DNA of 64,000 bases from Salinicola socius (GTDB lineage: Bacteria > Pseudomonadota > Gammaproteobacteria > Pseudomonadales > Halomonadaceae): NCBI RefSeq assembly GCF_001937195.1, contig NZ_MSDO01000003.1:1-64000 (forward strand). Reading direction: 5' to 3'. The notes beneath the pieces were generated by a model. That model worked only from the letters and a program-made list of their open reading frames with translations, was not told the origin of the DNA and did no database searches. Made by a program: the position numbers and the translations under genes. This document shows positions 57,026 through 64,000 of this stretch, piece by piece (the first letter of the stretch is position 1; each line of letters starts with the position of its first letter).

Positions 57026-58306
57026 ATGCGGGTGGTCGTACATGGTAGCGAACTGGCCGCGGCGACTGCCGCGGCCGCATTATGCTCGGTTGGGCATCAG
57101 GTTACCTGGATGCCACATGCCGATTTCCCCTGGAAGAGTCTGGCCAATGCCGACTGGGTGATCAGCGAGCCCGGACTCAAGGATCAGATCGTGGCGGGCG
57201 AAGCCTCCGGCCAGTTGACGATCGTCGAAGACATTCCTGCCGATACCGATGCTGACGTGCATTGGCTGGCCCTGTCGCCGGACCAGCGCGACGCCGCCGA
57301 GCGTTACGTCAAGCAGGTACCGGGTCGCCAGACCACGCCGTTGGTCATCGTCAACAACTCCACCTTTCCGGTGGGGCAGACGGAAAAGCTGGAAGCGTTG
57401 TTGGGGCACTCCGGCCAGGTCGCCGTCGCGTTGCCGGACCGTATCGAGGAGGGGCGGGCCTGGGAAACGTTTACCCGGCCGGCCCATTGGCTGCTTGGCA
57501 GCGAAGAGGAGTGGGGCACGCAGCAGATTCGCGAATTGCTGCGCGCCTTCAATCGGCGTCACGAAGTGTTCCAGTTGATGCCCCGGCGCGCCGCAGAGCT
57601 GACCAAGCTGGCCATCAACGGCATGCTGGCGACCCGCATCAGCTTCATGAACGAATTGGCGGGTCTGGCCGATTCCCTCGATGTCGATGTGGAATTCGTA
57701 CGTCAGGGAATGGGCGCCGATACCCGTATCGGTTTCGAGTATCTCTATCCCGGCTGCGGCTTCGGTGGCCCCAACTTTTCTCGTGATCTGGTCCGATTGG
57801 CCGATGTTCAGCACTCCACGGGCCGCGAATCTCATCTGCTCGAGCATGTTCTCGACATCAACGAAAGCAAGAAAGAGACGCTGTTCCGCAAGCTCTGGAA
57901 CCACTTCAAGGGCGAGCTCGAAGGCCGTACCGTCGCTATCTGGGGGGCGGCGTTCAAACCGGGCACGGCTCGGATCGATCACGCACCGGTGCTGACATTG
58001 CTGGAAGCGCTCTGGGCCCAGGGTGTCACGGTCAAGGTGCATGACCCGGCTGCGCTGCATGCGCTGGGAGAGCTTTATCCCGATCATCCGCAGCTCGAGC
58101 TGTGCGCGGGCGACTTCTACAGCGCTTGCGAGGGGGCCGATGCCCTGATGCTCGTGACCGAATGGAAGTGCTACTGGAACCCGGACTGGAGACGACTGCT
58201 GCAGGCGCTTAACACGCCGCTGATCCTGGATGGACGCAACATCTATGATCCGGCCTATGTCGCTTCGCGGGGATTCGTCTACCGCGGTATTGGCCGTCGC
58301 GCCTAG
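57026..58306 (+). CDS. UDP-glucose 6-dehydrogenase homologue lacking the catalytic cysteine
   Basis: A 426-residue protein with the full architecture of nucleotide-sugar dehydrogenases: STFPVGQTEKLE, PDRIEEGRAWETFTRP, ELTKLAINGMLATRISFMNE (central dimer domain), WGAAFKPGTARIDHAPVL and DGRNIYDP. Two essential elements are altered. The NAD motif GxGYVG at the N-terminus reads GSELAA, and the catalytic block GxGYGGSCFPKD reads GCGFGGPNFSRD, with Asn250 in place of the nucleophilic cysteine (Cys244 lies six residues earlier). Normal two-step oxidation to UDP-glucuronate is therefore doubtful. It sits 4 bases after galU. ATG at 57026. Reading frame intact, so it is not a decayed pseudogene. Confidence 0.88.
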   Translation: MRVVVHGSELAAATAAAALCSVGHQVTWMPHADFPWKSLANADWVISEPGLKDQIVAGEASGQLTIVEDIPADTDADVHWLALSPDQRDAAERYVKQVPGRQTTPLVIVNNSTFPVGQTEKLEALLGHSGQVAVALPDRIEEGRAWETFTRPAHWLLGSEEEWGTQQIRELLRAFNRRHEVFQLMPRRAAELTKLAINGMLATRISFMNELAGLADSLDVDVEFVRQGMGADTRIGFEYLYPGCGFGGPNFSRDLVRLADVQHSTGRESHLLEHVLDINESKKETLFRKLWNHFKGELEGRTVAIWGAAFKPGTARIDHAPVLTLLEALWAQGVTVKVHDPAALHALGELYPDHPQLELCAGDFYSACEGADALMLVTEWKCYWNPDWRRLLQALNTPLILDGRNIYDPAYVASRGFVYRGIGRRA

Positions 58307-58343
58307 CCGGGAGGCGGCGGCTGCCCGAACGCGCGCCGGCTGG

Positions 58344-58949
58344 TCAGTCTGGCGCGCGCTCGGCAACCTCACTGTTGAGCTGCGCGTACTCCCAATTCAG
58401 GTGCGGCCACAGCGCATCGAAGTACGCCCCACGCTGCTGGGCATGATCGATCCGGTAGGCGTCCTCTGCCAACGTGATGGCCAGCAAGGGTGTCGATCCC
58501 GCGGGCGCCTGCCCCGGCGCCGAGGTCGCCAGCAGTAACTCCCCTCGAGGACCCTCCACCAGCCAGGACCAACCGCCAGCGCTGCTCTGGACCTGTTGCC
58601 GCCACTGATACTGAAGCGCTCCCACGCCGCCGAAGGCGGCATCGATCCGTCGACTCAGTGCGCCGGGGACATCCACACTCCGCGCGTTCAGCCCATGCCA
58701 GAAGAACACCAGGTTCCAGGCCTCCTGGGCGTGATGGCGCACGGTTTCATCACCGGCTTCTGCCAGCGCTGCCAGGGATCGATCGTCCTCTGGAGGCAGA
58801 GCTGCATTGAGGGCATCGATATGACGGCGATGGCAATGACTGTAGAGCAGATCTACCTGAGCCCGAGACACTCCTGGCTCCAGCGAATGGCGCTCGAAGG
58901 GAAGGGCGGGTAGTTCGAATCGGGCCGCTAAGTGAGACATCGTACTCAT
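58344..58949 (-). CDS. Superoxide dismutase-fold protein without metal ligands
   Basis: A 201-residue protein that aligns without gaps at both ends to Fe-SOD: FELPALPFERHSLEPGVS against FELPALPYAKDALAPHIS, AWNLVFFWHGL against VWNHTFYWNCL, and PLLAITLAEDAYRID against PLLTVDVWEHAYYID. The four metal ligands His, His, Asp and His are Leu35, Leu80, Thr159 and Asp163 here, so no canonical Fe/Mn site can form. The frame is intact. ATG at 58949 or 58940 (MSHLAARF); neither has a good ribosome binding site. It is convergent with the dehydrogenase homologue, 37 bases apart. A structural or regulatory role is inferred. Confidence 0.85.
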   Translation of the reverse strand: MSTMSHLAARFELPALPFERHSLEPGVSRAQVDLLYSHCHRRHIDALNAALPPEDDRSLAALAEAGDETVRHHAQEAWNLVFFWHGLNARSVDVPGALSRRIDAAFGGVGALQYQWRQQVQSSAGGWSWLVEGPRGELLLATSAPGQAPAGSTPLLAITLAEDAYRIDHAQQRGAYFDALWPHLNWEYAQLNSEVAERAPD

Positions 58950-59302
58950 CGGTGTGGTGAAAAAGTGGGTCGAAGCCATCCGTGAATCGACAGCGAGTGA
59001 TCGAGGCAAGAGTGGGAGTCAACAGGCCAAGCCAGGAGATTGCCGGGGCATGCTATCGCGAATGGCACCGTTTTCGCCAATGCGCCGGTCGCTTCTCCGG
59101 CTCCTGCTGTTAACATGCGAACCCTGCGCTGCCAAGCCTAGGCTTTGCCCCGGCTTTCACGTAACGTAATCATAGTTAGCGGCTCGAGATCGGCTCGCGG
59201 TGATGATATCTCGAGAACTCGGGGTCTGAGCTGTTGGACACCGAGCATTGTCTCCGCTTCTGGGTCAGGTCAGCATCACTATTGGCAAGGTATACGACGG
59301 CA
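58950..59302. other. Divergent intergenic region SOD-like gene / coiled-coil gene
   Basis: The 353-base gap contains the palindrome AAGCCTAGGCTT (59134-59145) and nothing I can call a gene. Promoters for both divergent genes should lie here but were not resolved. Confidence 0.4.
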
Positions 59303-60328
59303 ATGCCATCACCATCCGACGAGCATCGTGCATCCCCGACCATCGTGCCCGATCGCGGCGACATGACGTCACCGCGCCGGACAACCCGCCACTACCAGGG
59401 TTCGCCGGGCCGGCGTCCGCCCAGGGTATGGCCGCTATGGATTTTTATCCTGCTGTTGATCGCCGGCGCCGGCCTGGGCGGCTGGCAGCTCTGGCAGAGA
59501 CTGCAGGCGCAGGATGCCCAGATCGCCAAGCTCAACCAGCGCCTGGACGCCACCGGTTCGACACTGGATGCCTCCGGCGAGAGCCTGCGTGGCGAGTTCG
59601 ATCGCTTGCGCGATCAGCTCGAATCCACCCAGGCGGCGGTGGGCAGTCTGGAAACCCGGGTCGCCGATTCTCGGCAGGGCGATCAGATCGCCAAGCAGTT
59701 CGAATCGCTGCAGCAGACCGATGACGATCTTCGGGATCTGATCGCAACGCTGCAGTCCTCGTTTACTGCGCTCGAAAGCACCGGTGAAGATGAACGGGGC
59801 GCGCTGGCTGCTCGCCTTGGCACGCTGGAGGGTAGCCAGCAGCAGCAGGACGACCGTCTCGACTCAGTCGATGAGACGCTCGATCGGCAGCAGCAGGCCG
59901 ACCAGAAGTTGTCCGATCAGCTCACCGCGTCGCTCGAGACATTGCGCCAGAATCAGCAGGATCTTTCACAGCAGGTCGAGGCAAACGACGGCTCGGATAC
60001 ACGAACGGCCATGACGGACCTGCAATCTTCGCTTTCGAAACTTCAGACTCGTGTCGACACGCTGGCGCAGCAGGAGACGCCCTCCTCGGACGCGCTGGAA
60101 CAGATTCGTCGTTCGGTGACGGAACTTCGACAGGGGCAGACCGCTCTCAATGCGGGACTCGAATCCCTGCAGTCGCGCATCGGCAATCTGCCCTCCGGCG
60201 CCAGCGCTTCCCAGATTCGCGAACTCAACGAAAGGTTGGGGTCACTCGAGGCCAGCCGCGCCCAGCTGACGCGCCGTGTCGCCTCGTTGATCACCAATGT
60301 GTCTGAACTACAGCGCGGCGGGGGTTGA
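59303..60328 (+). CDS. Single-pass membrane protein with long coiled coil, upstream of tamA
   Basis: A 341-residue protein I do not recognise as a named family. A basic, proline-rich cytoplasmic N-terminus is followed by one membrane segment at about residues 44-64 (VWPLWIFILLLIAGAGLGGW) and then about 270 residues of heptad-like, Gln/Asp/Leu-rich coiled coil (LRDQLESTQAAVGSLETRV, LQSSLSKLQTRVDTLAQ) in the periplasm. No cysteines or catalytic motifs were seen. It ends 4 bases before tamA, pointing to a joint role in envelope assembly. ATG at 59303 is a weak choice; ATG at 59363 would also keep the membrane segment. Confidence 0.75.
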   Translation: MPSPSDEHRASPTIVPDRGDMTSPRRTTRHYQGSPGRRPPRVWPLWIFILLLIAGAGLGGWQLWQRLQAQDAQIAKLNQRLDATGSTLDASGESLRGEFDRLRDQLESTQAAVGSLETRVADSRQGDQIAKQFESLQQTDDDLRDLIATLQSSFTALESTGEDERGALAARLGTLEGSQQQQDDRLDSVDETLDRQQQADQKLSDQLTASLETLRQNQQDLSQQVEANDGSDTRTAMTDLQSSLSKLQTRVDTLAQQETPSSDALEQIRRSVTELRQGQTALNAGLESLQSRIGNLPSGASASQIRELNERLGSLEASRAQLTRRVASLITNVSELQRGGG

Positions 60329-60332
60329 GTCG

Positions 60333-62174
60333 ATGATCCACCTCAAGGTCCTAAGGACGGGACTGATCTGCCTTGCGCTACCCGCCGCGGGGCAAGCCTG
60401 GGCACTGGACGTGACCGTCAACGGATTGAGCGGCGCTCCCGCGGAAAACGTCGTCAACATTCTCTCCGAACTGGATGCCAATAGTCAGTCGACAAGGCAG
60501 CGCCTGGATGGTGTGGTGAGAAATCGTGCCCAACAGGCGCTTCAGGCATTCGGTTATTACAACGCAACGCTTGCCACTCGCTATCCCGACAAGAGTAACG
60601 AGCAGGTCGTCATCGACATCGAGCCTGGCGAGCGCACCAAGATCACTCAGGTCGATGTCTCGCTCGAAGGGGATGCCAAGAAGGACGAGGCGTTCGAGGA
60701 TGTCGTGCAGTCGAACCCGCTCAAGGTGGGGGACCCGCTACTGCATTCCCGTTATGACGGCTTCAAGGCAAAAATCTCGACCCTGTCGCTGGAGCGCGGC
60801 TACTTCAATTCCCGTTTCCGTCAGCAGCGGATCGAAGTTCGCCCATGGGAAAACAGCGCCCGTATCTTCCTCGATTTCGACAGTGGCGAACGCTACCGTT
60901 TTGGACAGGTCCACTTCCAGGGGAGCCAGATCGAACAACGGCGTCTGAAGGCGATGATTCCGTTCGCCCCTGGAGATCCCTATCTCGCCGGTGACCTGGC
61001 GACGCTCAACCAGAACCTGGGGCAGACCGACTGGTTCAGTGGCGTCGCGGTGCGCCCGCGCGTCAACGAAGAGTCATCGCCGGCCGCACCCAGCCAGTGG
61101 TGGCGCGAGGAAACCGGCCGCGATACTACTGCCGATACCTCCGCGGTGCTGGGCGGGCCCGGTTTGAACGCCGCCAGAGAGCTGACCGATAGCCGCCCCA
61201 CGGTGGTGCCGGTCGATGTCGAACTGACACCGGCGGATCGCCATCAGTTCGAGGTCGGCGTGGGCTATGCCACCGACGTCGGACCGCGGACGCAGTTTTC
61301 CTGGACCATGCCCTGGCTGAATCGCTACGGCCACAGCCTGACCAACTCGCTGTATCTCTCGGCGCCGGAACAGCGCTTCTCGGGGGAGTACACGATCCCG
61401 CTCGAGAATCCGTTGAGGGACAGCTACCGGGTTCGCTACGGGCTCAAGAACATCGACAACGAAGATACCAAGAGCTTCGAGAGTTCGGTGCAGGTGGCCC
61501 GCCACTGGGAGTTTTCCAATGGCTGGATCCAGGATCTCTACTGGCAGACGACCTACGAGGACTTTACCCAGGCCGACCAGGACGATGCCGTGCTGCTGCT
61601 CTATCCCGGCATCAGCTGGTCGCGCACGCGCAAGCGCAACCAGACCTTTCCGAGCTGGGGTGACAAGCAGCAGTTGACGCTGGAGTGGTCGGACCCGGCC
61701 TGGGGCTCGGAGGCGCGTTTCGTGCGAACCACGTTCGATTCGCAATGGATCCGGATGCTGGGCACCGAAAACCGCTTCGTCGGTCGAATCGGTGGCGGTG
61801 CCATGGCGACCAACACTTTCGACAAGATACCCCCATCGCTGCGCTTCTTCGCCGGCGGCGATCAAAGCATCCGCGGCTACTCCTACGAGAGCCTGTCGCC
61901 TGAAAACGACGATGGCGAACTTCTCGGCGGCCAGCACATGTTGACCAGCAGTATCGAGTATCAGCGCCACCTGACCGGCAACTTCTGGAGCGCCACGTTC
62001 GTCGATACGGGTAACGCCTTCGATGAATGGTGGCCGGATGAACTCAAGACCGGCGCCGGGGTCGGCGTGCGCTGGATATCACCCGTCGGGCCGATCCGTT
62101 TCGACATCGCCCATCCGTTTGACGACGAGGAGGACTCTTGGCGTCTCCATTTCTCCATCGGACCGGAGTTCTGA
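60333..62174 (+). CDS. tamA: Translocation and assembly module outer-membrane protein TamA
   Basis: A 613-residue Omp85 protein: signal peptide to about residue 25 (LPAAGQAWA), three POTRA domains (about 26-270) and a 16-strand barrel carrying the loop-6 motif SIRGYSYESL and closing with WRLHFSIGPEF, a C-terminal aromatic. A polar insertion with many Ser, Glu and Thr (about 255-290) separates POTRA 3 from the barrel. TamA with TamB moves proteins or lipids to the outer membrane. ATG at 60333 follows GGGGTTGAG. tamB overlaps its end by 37 bases. Confidence 0.93.
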   Translation: MIHLKVLRTGLICLALPAAGQAWALDVTVNGLSGAPAENVVNILSELDANSQSTRQRLDGVVRNRAQQALQAFGYYNATLATRYPDKSNEQVVIDIEPGERTKITQVDVSLEGDAKKDEAFEDVVQSNPLKVGDPLLHSRYDGFKAKISTLSLERGYFNSRFRQQRIEVRPWENSARIFLDFDSGERYRFGQVHFQGSQIEQRRLKAMIPFAPGDPYLAGDLATLNQNLGQTDWFSGVAVRPRVNEESSPAAPSQWWREETGRDTTADTSAVLGGPGLNAARELTDSRPTVVPVDVELTPADRHQFEVGVGYATDVGPRTQFSWTMPWLNRYGHSLTNSLYLSAPEQRFSGEYTIPLENPLRDSYRVRYGLKNIDNEDTKSFESSVQVARHWEFSNGWIQDLYWQTTYEDFTQADQDDAVLLLYPGISWSRTRKRNQTFPSWGDKQQLTLEWSDPAWGSEARFVRTTFDSQWIRMLGTENRFVGRIGGGAMATNTFDKIPPSLRFFAGGDQSIRGYSYESLSPENDDGELLGGQHMLTSSIEYQRHLTGNFWSATFVDTGNAFDEWWPDELKTGAGVGVRWISPVGPIRFDIAHPFDDEEDSWRLHFSIGPEF

Positions 62175-64000
62175 TTCGGCTTCTGGTGTTTCTGATCCTG
62201 TGGCTGCTGGGTCTGGTGCTGACGCTCGTCGGGTTGGGGTTGTCACCCTGGGGCAGCCATTGGCTGTTCGAGCAGGCCCAGTCGCGCGGCTGGGTCGAAG
62301 CCCAGCGTTTCGAGGGTGCGCCGCTCGATGAGTTGACCATCGACGGGTTGCGTCTCTCCGCCGGCACGCTGGATCTTGCCGTGGATCACTTCCACCTGGC
62401 GTGGGCCGAGGATTGCCTGCTCAAGGGGCGAGTGTGTCTCGACGATCTGAGCATCGCCGGGGCGCGTATTCGGCTGAGGGAGAGCGATACCCAGGCCCCG
62501 CCGCCGCCCGAGGCGGAGGATGGCGGAGGCATGCCGTCGATTGCCGTACCGTTACCCATCGAGATCCGTCAGGTTCGGCTGGATGATGTGGGCATTCGCC
62601 TGGCCAACGGTACCGACATCCATTGGCAGCATTTCCAGACCGGTGCCGACATGTCCGGCAATCACCTGAAACTGCTGCCGACGACGCTGGAACAGACGCG
62701 CATTCAGTTGCCACGAAGCCCGGGGCAGACGCTCGCCATGCCCGAGCTTGGCACGGGCGTCCTGAGCCCGGACGCCATCGATGCCTCGGTCGCCATCAAT
62801 GCGCCCGATGAGGACACGACAGCGCCGGAGACGCCTGCAGAGCGCATGCGACCGGCAGCGCTCCCCGACGATTCGCCGACGATGGCGTTGTCACCGTTGA
62901 CGCTGGCCGCCGCGGCCAATGTCGCCGACGCCGATACCCAGCAGCCCGACGCCCGTCTCGAACAGATCGAGCAGAGTCTCCAGGCGCTTCGCGAGCAACT
63001 GCCCGATATCCAGTTGCCGCTGGAGATCGAGGCACCGGACGTAACGGTCACTGATCTAAGGCTGGACGGCCCGACCCCGCAACAGCTGGATCGCCTGGCG
63101 CTCTCATTCTCGGCCATGGATCGCAAGATCGAGATCCAACGGCTGCAGCTGGAGTCGCCGGAGGGTCATGCCGAGCTCACCGCCAGTGCGGAGCTTCAGG
63201 GCGATATCCCGCTCTCGCTGTCGATACAGGGGCGGGTGACCCGGGCCCCCGTCTACGGACAGACGGTCACGCTCGACGCCGACGGTACGCTTGCCGATCT
63301 GAACGTCAAGCTGCACACCGTCGGTCATGCCGAGGCGTCGGTCGATGCGCGAGTTCAGGCCTTCGAACCGGGAGTACCGTTCTCGCTTCACGTCGACACC
63401 GGTCGACTGCGTTGGCCGTTGGCCACACGGCCCTTTGCGCCTTTTACCGATCTGGACGGAGGCATCGACGAGAATGCGATCCTCGCGGCACGCGAACTAC
63501 GCGGCCCGGCACCCGTCGGCAGGGCCCCGTCCGAACCCGCGATCCAGTACCAACTCGACCATCTGGGACTGGATGTCGATGGCACGTTACGGAACTACCG
63601 TGCCGCCATCGATCTTGCCGGTCAGGGCGAGGGGTTGCCGCCCGTCACGTTGACTCTTGCGGGCGAGGGGGATCTGGATCATTTCCATTGGCAACCGATG
63701 CAGCTGGCAAGCCAGGGCGGCAAACTCCAGAGCCAGGGGACGGTGCGCTGGGCGCCGGCTCTCTCCGCCAGCCTGAATCTGGATTTCCAGAATCTCCCAC
63801 TCGGGGCCTTCACCCAGGCCGTCAGCGGGCAGTTGAACGGCCGAACGCGCGCGGCTTTCGCCATGCGTGACGACGGCGGCTGGCAGCTGTCGGTCCCGCA
63901 ACTGGCGATCGATGGCAAGCTGCAGCAGCGGGCACTCAAGTTGAACGCGCAGGTCGACGGTAACAGCGAGATGCAGTGGGATATTCGCGAACTCGACTTC
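62138..64000 (+). CDS. tamB: Translocation and assembly module inner-membrane protein TamB (partial, 3' end outside window)
   Basis: An open frame runs from TTG at 62138 to the last base (621 codons) without a stop. It begins with a signal anchor (VLIRLLVFLILWLLGLVLTL) and continues as beta-rich repeats typical of the AsmA/TamB group: LFEQAQSRGWVEAQRFEGAPLD, LTIDGLRLSAGTLDLAVDHFHLAW in shorter form, and later GRVTRAPVYGQTVTLDADG. The TTG is chosen because GAGGAGG ends 4 bases upstream; the overlap with tamA indicates coupling. TamB forms a periplasm-spanning hydrophobic channel. The conserved C-terminal domain lies outside the window. Confidence 0.9.
   Translation, partial: MASPFLHRTGVLIRLLVFLILWLLGLVLTLVGLGLSPWGSHWLFEQAQSRGWVEAQRFEGAPLDELTIDGLRLSAGTLDLAVDHFHLAWAEDCLLKGRVCLDDLSIAGARIRLRESDTQAPPPPEAEDGGGMPSIAVPLPIEIRQVRLDDVGIRLANGTDIHWQHFQTGADMSGNHLKLLPTTLEQTRIQLPRSPGQTLAMPELGTGVLSPDAIDASVAINAPDEDTTAPETPAERMRPAALPDDSPTMALSPLTLAAAANVADADTQQPDARLEQIEQSLQALREQLPDIQLPLEIEAPDVTVTDLRLDGPTPQQLDRLALSFSAMDRKIEIQRLQLESPEGHAELTASAELQGDIPLSLSIQGRVTRAPVYGQTVTLDADGTLADLNVKLHTVGHAEASVDARVQAFEPGVPFSLHVDTGRLRWPLATRPFAPFTDLDGGIDENAILAARELRGPAPVGRAPSEPAIQYQLDHLGLDVDGTLRNYRAAIDLAGQGEGLPPVTLTLAGEGDLDHFHWQPMQLASQGGKLQSQGTVRWAPALSASLNLDFQNLPLGAFTQAVSGQLNGRTRAAFAMRDDGGWQLSVPQLAIDGKLQQRALKLNAQVDGNSEMQWDIRELDF

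Overview
The window is a GC-rich chromosomal segment of a gammaproteobacterium. Gene content and protein style (ppnN, PrfC, GcvHP, RuvABC, Tol-Pal, TamAB, a RegBA-type redox two-component pair, an AGCS Na+/amino-acid symporter) fit a halophilic or marine lineage such as the Halomonadaceae; this placement is inference from memory of protein families and was not searched. About 51 protein genes were called, two of them cut by the window edges (ppnN at the left, tamB at the right). No rRNA, tRNA or CRISPR array was seen.

Layout. 1-5.7 kb: ppnN (partial), a YfcL-like gene, a LysR regulator, then gcvP and gcvH on the minus strand. 6.2-8.8 kb: an AGCS symporter followed by gcvT on the plus strand, so glycine uptake and glycine cleavage are encoded side by side in two divergent units. 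9-13.2 kb: a minus-strand run (acyltransferase, LysM/LytM lipoprotein, GT4 glycosyltransferase, PAP2 phosphatase, AlkB-like dioxygenase) that suggests an envelope lipid and cell wall block. 13.6-18.4 kb: MFS transporter, grxA, inositol-monophosphatase family gene, RegA and RegB. 18.8-28 kb: prfC, mscL with a zinc ribbon, a TatD-family nuclease, ygfZ, a small HMA-like gene, uvrB, nei, class I fumarase. 28.3-35 kb: cardiolipin synthase, a HypT-like LysR regulator, yihY, acyP, then a minus-strand set of 2-hydroxyacid dehydrogenase, PfkB kinase and nucleoside hydrolase that looks like a nucleoside or ribose salvage operon. 35.4-38.3 kb: fmdB, aspS, ruvC.

38.4-45.8 kb is the clearest accessory region: a cdiB-cdiA-cdiI contact-dependent inhibition locus sitting between ruvC and ruvAB, which are normally adjacent. 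The CdiA tip is a colicin E5-type tRNA anticodon ribonuclease domain. The immunity gene overlaps cdiA by 8 bases and is strikingly AT-rich. A good sigma70-type promoter and a perfect 10-bp inverted repeat lie upstream of cdiB.

46-54 kb: ruvA, ruvB, ybgC, tolQ, tolR, tolA, tolB, pal, cpoB and a YciK-like reductase in one direction, followed by two adjacent MITE-like elements (54052-54394). 54.4-58.9 kb: gph and ubiG (minus), galU and a UDP-glucose dehydrogenase homologue that lacks the catalytic cysteine, then a convergent superoxide dismutase homologue in which all four metal ligands are replaced. These two apparent pseudoenzymes are the most unexpected observations in the window. 59.3-64 kb: a membrane-anchored coiled-coil protein, tamA and the start of tamB, an outer-membrane assembly unit.
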